Shown in pieces: positions 21,601 to 34,788 of a DNA stretch of 64,000 nt. Below the pieces are notes generated by a model that saw only the letters and a list, made by a program, of their open reading frames with translations, was not told the DNA's origin and made no database searches. How positions within the stretch are numbered: the first letter of the stretch is position 1; every line of letters begins with the position of its first letter. The stretch is from Rhytidiadelphus loreus. Lineage: Eukaryota; Streptophyta; Bryopsida; Hypnales; Hylocomiaceae. The stretch covers positions 36,951,025 to 37,015,024 of the forward strand of contig OX344763.1 in the NCBI GenBank assembly GCA_947034895.1, written 5' to 3'. Position numbers and translations under genes: made by a program.

Positions 21601-23180
21601 GCATGCATAAGTGACGCTAAATAATACAAAGAAAATCACAAAGAATTCCTCCATGAAGAAAAGCATACACCATAATCATGAATAGTATGTTGTAGAAAAT
21701 CAAACAGGAACTCCGTGTCCAACAGAGAACAGTGTGTAGAGAATGAAGGCTACATTGTAAGAAAACACTGCGTAGGACTATACAATACATGCCCTTGGAA
21801 TTTATTAAATACGTGGTTTTAGAAACCCGAACTACATATCTTGGAACTTCCAAGATTCAACAAATTTCAACAAATTTAAATATAAGTACACTGCAGAATT
21901 GAATACGTCTTGAAATCTTTAAGCTCACCATGTTATAACATTCATCATACACTTTCTTCGCCATATATCGATATTGGCTATTATTACTCTTAAACTAATG
22001 AATTGAAGAAGAGATAGATCACAAAACGAATTCTGTGCAAAATTTTTGGAAACAAAGTCCGAATCAATCGAGTTGGAATCAGTGTCAAACTATAATTCAA
22101 AAATTCAAAAGTTGTAATGGACAATTACGTCATTTGGCTGAAGAAAATGCACGATGAATGTTAGAAGATGGTGTTCTTGTATGATATTTTTCCTCTCTAG
22201 CAGCACATGTAACTTATACAGTTGGTTTGTAAGCTGGAAGCGGACCAACAACCTGGACAAGCAAGTAACGTGAATAAGCATTGCTAGGAATACGTTCATG
22301 TACATATAATTGAGCTTCAGTAACTCTATACTGAACTCCTGTATTTGGATCCTACTTCAAGATCGTATTGTGCAATACCAAGTAATTGAAGACCAAGGCA
22401 AGTATTTAGTAAATGGGGTGTATAACTCACAGGGAGGAAAATATTCGGGTGTATCTCTTCCCCGTATAGCAGTAGCAAAATCATTGTAGTTTGGCATACA
22501 AAGACTTATGCTTTGGTAGGCCCTGTGCAATTGAGACATTCCTTGAACATTGCTCCGACTACACAAACATGAAAACCAAATCTCAGATAATAAGATGTAT
22601 ACACTGTGAACGTAGTCGGCTTGACAAGAATCAAGATAAAAGTGACATACTGGTTAACGAGGACTTCAGGAAACATACAATGGATATGTGGGATCGTCTA
22701 GAACTCTAGATATAGTTTGGACACCGGGTCACACAAATTCTATCGACAAACTACAGCCAGTCAGTCCACGCGGAGCGTTCAGAGCTTTAAAGATAACCTT
22801 ATCATTTGAAGAAGCTACAACACGTGGCACAAGGAGCATCAATGTAGGGACCCACATTCACCGAGAACAAGAATAATGAAAACTAAAGTGAAGGGTACAG
22901 TGCTACTTGAAGAAAGCGATATGCAAGAAGAAAACCGGAAAATACAATGCAATATTATAATCTCTTATAAACTGTAGCAAAATAGAATCGTCGGCTCCTA
23001 ACCGCACAATGGAATCGCGCTTGTCGAACTTACAGGATTCGGAGAACAGAAATCACTATCCTTATCTTCTTGTAAAAATTAATTATCGACCCGAGTCATT
23101 AGAAATTTCAGAAAATTTATTCTCTTTACTGTAATCAATAAGAAACTGTAGCAAAATAGAATCGTCGACTTCTAAACCCG
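21601..23180 (-). other. unidentified region with decayed coding-like segments on the minus strand
   Basis: No known domain was found. On the minus strand, two stretches look like remnants of a gene. At 22357-22566 a frame carries a run PNYNDFATAIRGRDTPEYF. At about 22214-22350 another carries QYRVTEAQLYVHERIPSNAY and ends in a stop. They are in different registers, so the source is broken. A 23-bp direct repeat (ACTGTAGCAAAATAGAATCG and three more bases) occurs at 22971 and 23145, the second copy just before the minisatellite. Confidence 0.35.
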
Positions 23181-24830
23181 CGGGTTTAGCGCAACCTCCC
23201 GCGAGGGGCTACCTTCGGGTAGCACTGTCCCCCTCGCAAGGGGCTGCCCTGCAGCAGCACAGACCCCGCGAGGGGCTGTCGCGGGGCAGCACAGACCCTA
23301 CGAGGGTCTGCCCCAAGGCAGCACGGTCCCCCCCACGCGGGGCTGCCATAGGGCACCACAGACCCCGTGAGGGGTTGCCCAAAGGCAGTACAGACCCCGC
23401 GAGGGTCGGACCAAAGCAACACACTCCCCCGCGAGGGGCTGCCCCAAGGCAGCACAGTCCCCCTGCGAGGCAACACACAGACCTCGCGATGTTCTGCTGC
23501 GGGGCAGTACAGTCCCCCCGCGAGACAGCACAGTCCCCGCGAGGGGCTGTCCCAAGGTAGCATAATCCCCCCGCGAGGCACCACAGACCCCGCCAGGGGC
23601 TGCCCCAAGGCAGCACAGTCCCTCCGCGAGGGGCTGTCGTGGGGCAACACAGTCCTCGCGAAGTGCTGCCTCGAGGCACCACAGACCCCGCGAGGGGCTG
23701 CCCCAAGGCACCACAGTCCCTCCGCGAGGGGCTGTCGCGGGGCACCACAGACCCCGCGAGGGGCTGCCCCAAGGCACCACAGTCCCTCCGCGACGGGCTG
23801 TCGTGGGGCAGCACAGTCCCCGCGAAGTGCTGCCTCAAGGCAGCACAAACCCTACGAGGGGCTGCCCCAAGGCAGCACAGTCCCTGTGAGGGGCTGCCGC
23901 GGGGCTACCCCAAGGCAGCACAGTCCCTCCGCGAGGGGCTGTCGCGGGGCAGCACAGTCCCCGCGAAGTGCTGCCTCAAGGCAACACAGTCCCCGCGAGG
24001 GGTTGCCTAAGGCAGCACAGTCCCTCGCGAGGGGCTGTCCCACGGCAGCACAGTCCCCCCGCGAGGGACTGCTGCGGGGCAGCACAGACCCCACGAGGGG
24101 TTGCCCCAAGGCAACACAGTCCCTCTGCGAGGGGCTGTCGCGGGGCAGCACAGTCTCCGCGAAGTGCTGCCTTAAGGCTGCACAGTCCCCGCGAGGGGTT
24201 GCCCAAGGCAGCACAGTCCCTCACGAGGGGCTGTCCCACGGCAGCACAGTCCCACCGCGAGGGACTGCTGCGGGGCAGCACAGACCCCACGAGGGGCTGC
24301 CCCAAGGCAGCACAGTCCCTCTAGGAGGGGCTGTCGCGGGGCAGCACAGTCCCCGCGAAGTGTTGCCTCAAGGTAGCATAGACCCCGCGAGGGGCTGCCC
24401 GAAGGCAGCATAGTCCCTCCTCGAGGGGCTGTCGCAGGGCAGCAGAGTCCCCGCCAGGGGCTCCCGCAGGGCACCACAGACCCCGTGAGGGGCTGCCCCA
24501 AGGCAGCATAGTCCCTCCTCGAGGGGCTGTCGTGGGGCAGCACAGTCCCCGCGCTATGCTGCCCCAAGGCAACACAGTCCCTCCGCGAGGGGCTATCGTA
24601 GGGCAGCACAGACCTCGCGAGGGGTTGTCGCGGGGCAACACAGACCTCACGAGGGGCTGCTGTGGGCCGCACAGTCCCCCTGCGAGGGGTTGCCGCAGGG
24701 CAGCATAGACCCCGCGGAAGGGCTGTTCCAAAGCAGCACAGACTCCGCTACGGAATTCTGTGAAAGGGCAACGAAAGCCCGGAGGCGGAGCAGTGCAGAC
24801 CCCACGACGACAGCACAGACTGCAGGCGTA
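23180..24830. repeat. G+C-rich minisatellite, ~33-bp unit, about 1.65 kb
   Basis: Head-to-tail degenerate units share a core GCGAGGGGCTG, a spacer of the CCCCAAGGCAGCACAG type and then CCC. They alternate with a variant in which the spacer is TCGCGGGGCAGCACAG. About 50 units fit. The block is rich in CpG and CHG sites and is abruptly different from the A+T-rich surroundings. Because the unit is a multiple of three in many places, several frames stay open on both strands (up to 348 codons). None starts or ends like a gene, so I read them as repeat artefacts. Confidence 0.92.
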
Positions 24831-25750
24831 CTTGGGGCCGGGTAGATCTGAAGCGGGGATGCGTAGTTCAACGCAGACATACAGCCTTTTACTGAATTTC
24901 AAAGAGGTTCTACTTTTGGTATTCAATGAAGCATAATGAATGGTGGGTCCAGAAACAAGCACTAGTGTATATATTAAAAATATTTATTACATTTGACCTG
25001 GTCACTGTACTTAGCAAGATGTCCATGGGAAAATTAAATAGTATGACAAAGCAGAAAAGGTAACATAAGCCTGATTGGGTCGTCATAAGATCATGAACAC
25101 CTTGTCAGTCCCCATGCGGTCTTGTTGCCATATCATGTAATGGCCACTAATACCGAATAGACGGATGGTCTATTATTAGAGTACGCTATCTGATGGAAAA
25201 AGGACCCCCAACAAGATGGTGTGGTCAAGCAAAGGACGAGAACACCGTTCTAATGGCACTTTCACAATGTTTGGTGCATAGCCAAACTGTATAATGGGAG
25301 GCCAGAGCTTTGGCTGAATGGGATTAGGCTCTCAGATATACATTGTCGCTGACTCGTTGACATTTTCGGCCATACATACCGCATTACTAAAAAAATAAAA
25401 TTGAACCATGTATATTTAGAAGACTATGAATGTGTGTTGAACAGCCTAATCCGCCCCCATATACATAGTCCACATGTCCAATTTTATCTTCTTAGAAACA
25501 TGGGAGAGAAAATTATAATTCTATTGAAATAACCAAACAGAAATCATTTTCACATGGCAATCATTAGAACTGTGTGCAAGAGTATAGATGCGGTACTTCT
25601 GCAGAGGTAAAGATTCCGTGCCAAACAAAGAAGACTTCAAATTATAAACGAAATGAGAAAACAAGAGACGCTGGAAAAACGGAAAGCCATAAAAATAGAA
25701 ACGTGCTCTGCAACAGTACATCAAGTCTCCTGGCCAAGGGTGGCAGTACA
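24831..25750. other. stretch without a recognisable gene inside the giant element
   Basis: It lies between the minisatellite and the methyltransferase-like gene. No domain, splice-consistent frame or repeat end was seen. Confidence 0.45.
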
Positions 25751-25983
25751 CTATGCGTATGATGTATCTGAATCTGACTCTATGGCACAGTCATCTACAA
25801 ACTGTAGAGCACGAGGACATACAGAACGTGCCCGAGAAGAAGGCCTACAGTCAAATGCCACGAAGTCACGCGAAATCGCCTCTACATAGACGGGCAACTC
25901 AAAAGGTTTAGGTGGGCTTCGCAGAAATTCCAATCTACCGAAAAAAGGAACCTGTCTGAAGTTCCTCACCGCCTGGGTCTGCC
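25751..25983 (-). CDS. possible alternative last exon of the methyltransferase-like gene
   Basis: On the minus strand an acceptor TTTCTGTAG at 25984-25992 precedes an open stretch (RQTQAVRNFRQVPFFG...) with a Ser/Asp-rich end (IESDSDTSYA) and a stop at 25751. A GTAAGT donor lies just after the stop of exon 10, near 26070. The reading phases do not match, so it could be used only by alternative splicing, or be a former exon lost by a frameshift. Confidence 0.35.
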
Positions 25984-26076
25984 TACAGAAAGGAGTGAAC
26001 ACAAAATTAGATTAAGATGAGGTACCTGGACAGGCAAAAGAATTGAATTAGAAGAAAGACAGACTTACTTACTGAA

Positions 26077-29000
26077 TCATGCTGTCTTGACAATGCGTTG
26101 CGCCACAACCACCTCATCTTCGAGGTCTAGAACCTCAGACTCAGGGCGCGGCGGATCAGTCTGAGGAACTTGCTCCGTCTGCATCATCGGAGCAATGACG
26201 GCGTCATAGATGGCCGTATCTTCCTCGAAAGCTATAATATGACGCCGCGTCGCACGACAAGCTTGAATACTTGCACCTGTTGATTTAAAAAGAAGGACAA
26301 AGAAAAGATACATTAGTTTTACAACGAATTTTGTGAAATATGACAAAGGAAGTCATGTAAAATATTACGGAATTACCAGTGGATGCCACGCAATCAACAA
26401 CAACATCCCCTAGCTCGCAAAGGGCTTCGATGAGCATTTGTATGAATTGGCGGGCCTTTTCACGTGGTCCACGCCAAGGGATGTCGCCATTCATAGTAAG
26501 TTCAGACTTGTTGCAAAAATTTTGCAGTATGTCGTCTCGAGACACATCGACACCAACCTCCTGATGTGACGGCACCACCTGAAAGGGAAATGCAGATGCT
26601 GACTTTGGACCCGATTCCTTAACGAGTAGCAAAATGGCAAAGCGCATCGTCTGCAAGGGCAAAAATACATTCAGTATGTTTTGCAAAGAAAAAAAAGAAA
26701 AAAATAGATTCAAATAATATACAAGAAAAGGTACCGTTCTAGTTGTATCCGCTGGCAAGGTTAGATGGAGATGATTCATGCCGAACCACGTCACGAGTAC
26801 TCGAAAACCGTATTCCTTGCAGCACCCTAGGATATGGCTTTTGTGACGAGCGGAGGGGGATGGATACATCAGCAGCACACCACCGTTGTCGTGAAGGTAC
26901 TCTTGAGCAAAGTCAAAGACTCCCACTAGGCAATCTGGTGAGAATTCATTCCACTTGGGAATGGGTTGAGGTGGAGCCGAAACACTTGGTACATGGAGCC
27001 CTTCCGGGACATCCACGATGATCAAGTCCACCGCTGGTTGTGAGCTAAGTACACCATCGAAGTGTCTGCCTTTGTCAGTGGCATGCTGTCAATGACATTG
27101 AGGTTCGGGGCCGATCCATACAAATGTAGTAAGTATATTGGTGCATTAAGCATATATAACATAGTTAGATATGAAAGAAAGTCAAATTACTAAATGTATC
27201 TCATACACTGTAGGGGTATAAGTGTGGTTAGGCACACGACAAAGAAATCGAATTACAATGGAAAGTGATTTACCATGTCCATGAAGGCTAGGACGCTCTT
27301 GAATGCCTTATCATTATTGGGGAGGTCACCCACCAACAAGTTCAGAATGCACTCATTGATGTCAGGAACTGGAAGAAGATTCACAACTCGTGGAAGCAGA
27401 CCACACACTAGACGATCCTGAGGGAGGAAGAATCCCGATGACGAATCCATGTTGTCAGCGAAGACTATTGCCCCGTCATGTACAGGTGTCTCGGCCTTCC
27501 TCTTTGTTCCCTTCTTCTTTATCTTCTCCTCTTCCTTCTCAGCCTTTGAGGCAAGCCTCTTGTTCTTGGTAGCTTCGTTCTTCTTCTGTGCTTCCTCCCA
27601 TCTCTCCTCCTTCTTCTTGTCGATTGCCTCCCGTCTTGCAATTGCTCTAGCTTTGGCATCACCCTCAAGTGATGCAAACTCATCGAACTCTGGTTCTACT
27701 ACGACAGTCTGCTTCAAAGACTTGAAGAGAGACTCCTCTTCCGTTGGAGTTGTTCCGAAGTTACATTCCAGATACCATGGGCAAGCCTGGAGGTGAGGAG
27801 TAGTCCAATTCTTCATCTGCCAAGGTGAGAACATGCAATCCGGGGAAGATCTGTCCAACCACGTCGTTAGGAATGGTGGCAAGTTTGCCTTTTGTACAGC
27901 CCCCTTGCCGTATAACTCGAATTTGAAATACCTAGCCACAAAAAAATGATACAATGTCAATTCATAGGGATACAACAGTATCTTAATGAAAAACTATTAA
28001 TCCAACATGAATTCCAGTCTACGGTAACAACATCAAATCAAATGTCATTGACAAATACGAAGAAAGAAAAAAACAGAGAAGGTACCAATATTGATCAAAA
28101 GTGCATAGATAAATAAGTACGAGACCGAGGCTCAAAATTGCAGAATCTCCGTAGTCATCGGCCTAGAAGGCCGTAGCCAACTATCATGTACTTGAACAAA
28201 CCAATCAATTATAAATGAATACCTGTAAATAACGCGCTTCACTGCAAGAATCGCCCCTCTGAAATCCTTAAATGTATCTGACTTCTTGAATGCGTCGGAG
28301 CCCTTGAACATACCAGTGTAGGCCATGTCCCAGAGCTTCATTCGCCAGTCCTCAATGTAGTCTAGCAGTTCTTTCGGCTCGGTAGGGATGTCCATGTTAA
28401 TGGGAATATTATCAGAGCGGACAATATTCTCAAACATCTTTGTGGCGGCCTCTTCAAGCTAAAAACAAAATGTCCAAAGTCAGATGGGATAGTGATTTTC
28501 AGATAAGATTGAATTAGGATTGTATGAAATTACAATAGATTGGAACGATGAACTCCTTACCCCAGCATACCAACAAGCTCTAGCCAGGAACAACAACAAT
28601 TTCTCTTCGTTCACAGGTCTTGCTGGAAATCTTCTGGCCTCTCTAGTAGGTCCTGAAGCGTTCATCCATTGCAACCATTTTACCTTGTACTCTGGTTTGA
28701 CGTTAGAGGTACAAATCATCTGTAACTTCTCCAAAGTCAATTCTGGAATTGTTTAAAGGTTCCAATGCCTTTCGATCTGTAGAAAGGAGAACAACAAAGG
28801 TTAGAAGAATAGAACAACATGCTCCCGAACAGACTGAAGGTTCAATTCACATGGATTGAGGACATACCTCAGAGAGCCAGTCCTGTCCAAGTGATGGAGA
28901 GGCTACGACCACAATCTTTGACAATTTCTTGTAGAACTTCTCCGTCGAATCTCTTATCGAGCTCCTCATTGCAGCTGCCACTCCCGCCTTTGTGATTTGA

Positions 29001-30615
29001 TCGACAGGAGTATCCTCGTTGTACTTCCTTACTGCGACGTCGGCAGCCGCAAAAATCTCTTGCTGCAGAGGCCAATAAATCACATGTGAATAGGATATCA
29101 TGCTGTGGATACAATGCTGTGGATGCAAATGAACAAAGAGCAGAACAATGTATAGAAGAGTATATCTTGAATATGAATGAGGTAAAAACCTCAAGTGGCA
29201 TTGAATACCACTTATTGCGATTATTCTGCAAGCAAGTCTTCACCTCGTCTGCACTCAGTAGCTCTTTGAACTTCTCGAATTCCATCACTCCATATTTTTG
29301 GACTCTATAAAGAGTGTGAACCAAATTAGTCTTGATGTGAGAGTTCTCTGTTTGCCTGTGAGTAACGAAACAAACAAATACCAAATTAGATGGAAACAAT
29401 TATAGAGGAATAGAAATGAATTCATGTATATCAAATACAGGATTCTTCACTAAGATTATTCCTAAACCCACTATACTTACTTGTTAATATCGTGCATTGC
29501 TTGCATTGCCACCCCAATCCGATTACGCGTGTCCAAGACAATTGAGTCCACACTAATGTGCCAAATCTTGTCCTTTGAGTGCAATCTCTCTATATGATTC
29601 ATCCAGACAATTCGTCTGTGATTTCCATCACAGACGAAGAACTTGAAATCCACCAAGTGCTTCACCCCTGCTTGAGACCTCAAGTGATTGTTGAAATTGT
29701 CGTTAACTGAATTCCATATCGGCCCCCACTTCTCTTTTTCAGCCTCTGAGAAAATGGAGGTCTGCCCTTGTTCATCTGACACAGACACATAGAAAACCCT
29801 TGCACCCTCATCATAACCAGAGCTGAATTGGTTTTCTAAAACCACCAAGTCACATTCCAGTGTTGGGCGTACCATAGGCATAGGCACCAACCTACAGAGA
29901 GGAATCCTCATCCGAGATTGGTCAGAGGTAGTTAACCACAGACTAGAAATAATGGAGACAGTGTCCATTTTCTGCGATCGCCTAATATCGTCTTCCATGT
30001 CGTCTTTGTGCACTCCAGGGATGCCTTCCTCCTCAGACTCTTCACTAGAAAGACTCTCCACATTCGGCTTTGGCTGTGGACCACTGTTTCCGTGAAGACA
30101 ATCTTCGGGACCTGAATCCTTCTCGATCTGCATCAAACCCAAGTGCATTGTAAGGTACCCCAAACATATAAATGAGGAGATATAAACTTTGTGGTGAAAG
30201 CACATGGCTTCATGACAAGAATAATAGTAGTAAACGGTAAAATCAGATGAGAGAAATCCAAGAGTTCTCCATTTGTGTGGATGTCTCATACATTACAAGT
30301 GCACCAATCTACAACTGATCGGTAACTACCACAACACCAAATGAGGATGTCTGCGTCCTCTTGTAATGCAGATGTTACCTCTACATTCTCATGATCACAA
30401 GTGCAAATCTCTAAATTTGACAATGATTGAGAGGAAATAACCCTGTCAGTGTTAGACCCTTGAGAGGAGCAATACGAGAATTCAAGTTGTACAAGACCCT
30501 CTAGATACATCTCGAAATGACAGCCAACCTGTCGATCTTCCGGGACAGGAGTAAGAACATCCTCTACATCATCAGGTGGGGCCACCTCTTGCACTCGGGG
30601 ATTTCTCGGCTCCAT
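26077..30615 (-). CDS. ten-exon protein with C-terminal permuted DNA-methyltransferase-like domain (about 1,088 aa; one in-frame stop)
   Basis: Exons (minus): 30292-30615, 29481-30127, 29190-29355, 28868-29062, 28561-28776, 28223-28458, 27274-27931, 26735-27085, 26377-26650, 26077-26276. All nine introns are GT-AG and all phases agree, giving 1,089 codons with the stop. One TAA in frame at 28753-28755 (exon 5) would truncate it. Exon 7 encodes a Lys/Glu-rich coiled-coil-like stretch. Exons 8-10 carry DLIIVDVPEG (motif IV position, about residue 834), then IPWRGPREKARQFIQ, GDVVVDCVASTG (motif I, about 1012-1023) and RATRRHIIAFEED (motif X-like). This order is that of beta-class N4/N6 DNA methyltransferases. 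The catalytic (D/N/S)PP(Y/F/W) is D-V-P-E, so catalysis is doubtful. Residues 1-800 match nothing I know. Confidence 0.72.
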
Positions 30616-30992
30616 TGTATGGTCCGTAGTCACAGGAGATTGCTCAGAAACTTGCAAGTTACATCACGAACATCAGTTAGATCTCCGATTGACAGAAGTC
30701 CTCCAGAACCCAATAGAAGGATCAACTCTTTAGAGAACAGCGCCGAGGATGAACTCATATGAGGATAAGCTCATTAGACAACAGAGACGAGGATGAAAAA
30801 AACTCGACGGGTTCTCCACTTCAGCAGCAAGAGAAAGTCTTCTTGTGCCAAGAACGTAAATTTAGGTACACAATGACGCCAAACAGACTTGAACAATACA
30901 TCGATGTCAGCAATGGAGTTCTTCACATCTGGTTTCGGGAGACACGAAGCTGATAAAGGAAACGATCACTTGAAGAGCACGGCCGACCCTCC

Positions 30993-30998
30993 TATATA
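30993..30998 (-). promoter_or_regulatory. candidate TATA box of the methyltransferase-like gene
   Basis: The minus strand reads GTATATAGG at this position, about 380 bases before the chosen ATG (30613-30615). The distance leaves room for a 5' UTR. Sequence match only. Confidence 0.4.
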
Positions 30999-31199
30999 CT
31001 CATGTCCTCGGATTTCTGAAATATGAGCATTGGATGAAGCATGACCAACGGCCAACGTACTAGGTCTCGGGACCGAGACGGAGGCACTAATTTTAGAGCC
31101 TTGCAACCGACAGTCCTGATTCATTCAACCAGGGTTGACGAATTGGAGCGTCCAGCCCAAAATCGCGTCCAAAATCCGGACGTCCAGACTTAGCGGACT

Positions 31200-31400
31200 C
31201 CAGCGTCCGCATTGAACGACAGTGTCGAAAAATTATACCGCGCGGTCCGCGCCCCGGTATAGGAATTTTAGACGGCCCGTCGGAAAGCAGCGTCCGAATT
31301 CGGACGGCCCGTCGGAAAGTGGCGTCCGAATTCGGACGGTCCGTTGGATTTCAGACAGTGCGTCCGAAAGCAGACTCCGAATTCAGACGCCTAGATTTTT
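31200..31400. repeat. left subterminal GGACG/CGTCC repeat block of the hAT element
   Basis: It contains repeated GCGTCCGAATTCGGACG palindromes and GGCCCGTCGGAAA units. The right block at about 36140-36480 has the same motif set (GGACGGGCCGTCGGAATCGG). Clusters of short motifs near the ends are where hAT transposases bind in known cases. Confidence 0.75.
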
Positions 31401-32060
31401 TTCACATTTCCTACCCCCCCCTCAGAAACCTGTCCATAACTTATTGGTGGAAGGTCCAAACTTGAAACGGATTGTTGGAGATGAAACCTTGCTTGATTTC
31501 CAAACTTTTTCTAGTTCAAAGGTTTTCAAAAAACTGTATTCTACTATGCGGAAATGAGGTTTGAACATTGACTTTTCTTACAATATATTTCGGATGGCTA
31601 GTTTGAATTTGGAAGGGGGGAAGGCTGGTTGCCTGGTTCCACTTGGATTCTTCCGACGCCAAACTTCCGACGGCCACTTCGGACGCCTAGTTTTTTTCAA
31701 ATTTTCTAACACCCCCTCAGAAACTTGTCCATAACTTTTTGGTGGAAGGTCCAAACTTGAAACGGATTGTTGGAGATGAAACCTTACTTGATTTCCAAAC
31801 TTTTTCTAGTTCAAAGGTTTTCTAAAAAAGGTATTCTACTAGGTGTAAATCATGACTTTTAGGTGGAAGGTCCAAACTTCAATTGGATTTTTGGAACCTT
31901 GCTTGATTTCCTTGCTTTTTCTTGAAACCTTGCTTGATTTCCAAACTTTTTCTAGTTCAAAGTAATTTAGAAAAGGTATTCTACTATGCTGAAATGAAGT
32001 CTAAACATCTACTTTTCTTACATTATATTTCGGACGGTTCGTCTGAATTCGGAAGGTTGG
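31400..32060 (+). repeat. left arm of a large internal inverted repeat (hAT interior)
   Basis: The arm holds successive units starting at TGTCCATAACTT (31,430 and 31,725, about 295 bp apart) and GTCCAAACTTGAAACGGATT. A third unit is partial. The units recur inverted at 33740-34700. Confidence 0.78.
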
Positions 32061-33739
32061 TCCCATTTAGAGTTTTTTCTTTTCTTTTAATTCAATTGAT
32101 ATTGTAATCTCTAAGGTTTAGATTACGTAATTTGCTATAAAATCATTTGTACATGCATTATTTCTTATTGTTACTACAATTTTGTGGCTATAAGTTTGTA
32201 GCATACATTAATAATTCTATTTAAACTAATTTTGGGGGACTTGTTAATTGATGTTGATAGTAGTATTGAAATTTTTTTGGGAAGTTTTAGAAAAATTTAT
32301 TTTTGGAGATGAAACCTACTTGTAATCATTAATCCCTCAAGTACAAAGTGGACACAATGAGTCCTCTTCAAATTTTCAATGGAAAATTCTCGATAGGGTG
32401 AAACAAATCTCAATATTTTACAAACTAGGATTTGTAGAATTGAAATTTTACATACTTGTTGCATTATTTGATTTTGAAAATTTGAATGTGAGAAATATTT
32501 ACAGAAATTATTTAGAAAATGTGGTCTACTAGAAAAAAGGAGCACATACAATGTTTTTCCAATGAAAGAAATAGTAGAAATAGAAAAAAAAAAAATTCTT
32601 AAACAATCCTAGTCTTTACTTTATACAAATAAATTGTGTTTGAAGAATTTTTTTTAAATTTGTATTTTTAGCAATTTTAAAAATAATAGGTTCAACCTAG
32701 TGTGATGAAGAACACAAAATATATAAAAATGAATCCAAATATTTTAAAGATGTCCCAAACAATATACAAATTATACAAGTTATTAAATCACAATTGCAAT
32801 ATTGCATGTTTCACATTTACAACAAGATGAATTGAAAATATCATTTTTGATGTAGAAATACGTTACAAACATACATAAATAAGGTCCATAAGACCATAAT
32901 TGTGATACATGAGGGGTCATCATATTTGAAAGTCAATCATATTTTTCACTACATAAGCACCAATATTTTTTGTATGGGATATATTGTTGACAATTTACAT
33001 TTTAAGATGTAAATATAAGTATAAGGGTGTAGGAAAATATCAAAATAACTTCAATTACAATTTTTTGTATAAATGCAATATTTAATCTTGAACTAAATTA
33101 AATTACATTAAATTGCTTAAAGCATTTTTTGTAACATCCTCTAATACAATAACAAAATAATACAATTGCTTGTATTATGTATATTTTGTTGTTTCAAACT
33201 ATTAATGCATTTTACAACAAAACTTAAAGAACACTTCAAGTTATAATTGTATGTTCCACATTTGTAAAGTGGCACATCATAATTGATGTAGAAAAACTAA
33301 AAATACATTGAAAACATATATAAATAAATCTATGAGGTCTATACAAGAACATATGTTGTACATCATGATAATTACATCTTAAAAAAATAAAGAAATAAAA
33401 AATATTCCACACATTACACCAATGTTTTTGGTAACTAATGTAAAATTGAAAGTTTAGGGTTTAGAATGCATATTTAAATGTGAGAAAGAATAACTTGAAT
33501 TACCTTTTCTTTAAAAACATTCTTACTACATAGGATGCTTATAGCATTAAATAGCAATCTTAGAAAGCAAATCTGTACTTCTTAGAATACACTATTTCTG
33601 TACAAGTGGACAGCTGTGTAAACAAGTCAGGAGTCAACTGTCAAACAAGCCAACAGTCAACTGTCGAACAACTCGACCAACAGTCAACAATTACACAAGG
33701 TGGACAACTGTTTAAAAATAAGACAAAAATGGGCGTCCG

Positions 33740-34700
33740 AAATTTGCCGTCCGAATTTTCCATCTGAACAAGGCCGTCCGAAGTGGCCAACTGAGACCAG
33801 CTGTCCAAATTCGGACTAGCCGTCTGAAATAAAATGTAAGAAAAGTCAATGTTTAGACCTCTTTTCCGCATAGTAGAATACATTTTTTGAAAAACTTTGA
33901 ACTAGAAAAAGTTTGGAAATCAAGCAAGGTTTCATCTCCAGCAATCCGTTTCAAGTTTGGACCTTCCACCAAAAAGTTATGGACAAGTTTCTAAGGGGGT
34001 GTTAGGAAATTTGAAAAAAAATTAGGCATCCGAAGTGGCCGTCGGAAGTGGCCGTCGGAAATGGGCCGTCCGAAGTTTGGCGTCAGAAGAATCCAAGTGG
34101 ATCCAGGCAACCAGCCTTCCCTCCTTCCAAATTCAAACTAGCCATCCGAAATAAAATGTAAGAAAAGTCAATGTTCAGACCTCATTTCCGCATAGTAGAA
34201 TACATTTTTTTGAAAAACTTTGAACTAGAAAAAGTTCGGAAATCAAGCAAGGTTTCATCTCCAACAATCCGTTTCAAGTTTGGACCTTCCACCAAGAAGT
34301 TATGGACAAGTTTCTGAGGGGGTGTTAGGAAATTTGAAAAAAAATTAGGCGTCCGAAGTAGCCGTCGGAAGTGGCCGTCGGAAGTTTGGCGTCAGAAGAA
34401 TCCAAGTGGAACCAGGCAACCAACCTTCCCCCCTTCCAAATTCAAACTAGCCATACGAAATATAATGTAAGAAAAGTCAATGTTCAGACCTCATTTCCGC
34501 ATAGTAGAATACATTTTTTTGAAAAACTTTGAACTAGAAAAAGTTTGGAAATCAAGAAAGGTTTCATCTCCAACAATCCGTTTCAAGTTTGGACCTTCGA
34601 ACAAGAAGTTATGGACAAGTTTCTGAGGGGGTGTTAGGAAATGTGGAAAAATCTAGGCGTCGGAAGTAGGCCGTCGGAAGTGGCCGTCGGAAGTGTCTAT
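33740..34700 (-). repeat. right arm of the large internal inverted repeat
   Basis: Three units of about 310-320 bp, marked by GGACAAGTTTCT at about 33981, 34304 and 34613, form the inverted counterpart of 31400-32060. GGCCGTCGGAAGTGGCCGTC runs end the arm. The 1.7-kb spacer between the arms is AT-rich and has no coding frame. Confidence 0.8.
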
Positions 34701-34788
34701 GGTCAATTGATCATATTCTTAGTAATATAAAACTAATCAAGCGTATTAAGGTTCTAACAATACAATTGCAAGCAAATCTCACGATTAA

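Noticed and set aside
23186..24962. Long open frames on both strands in the G+C-rich block (up to 348 codons)
   Set aside because: They follow the 33-bp repeat unit, occur in several frames at once, and none has a gene-like start, end or domain.
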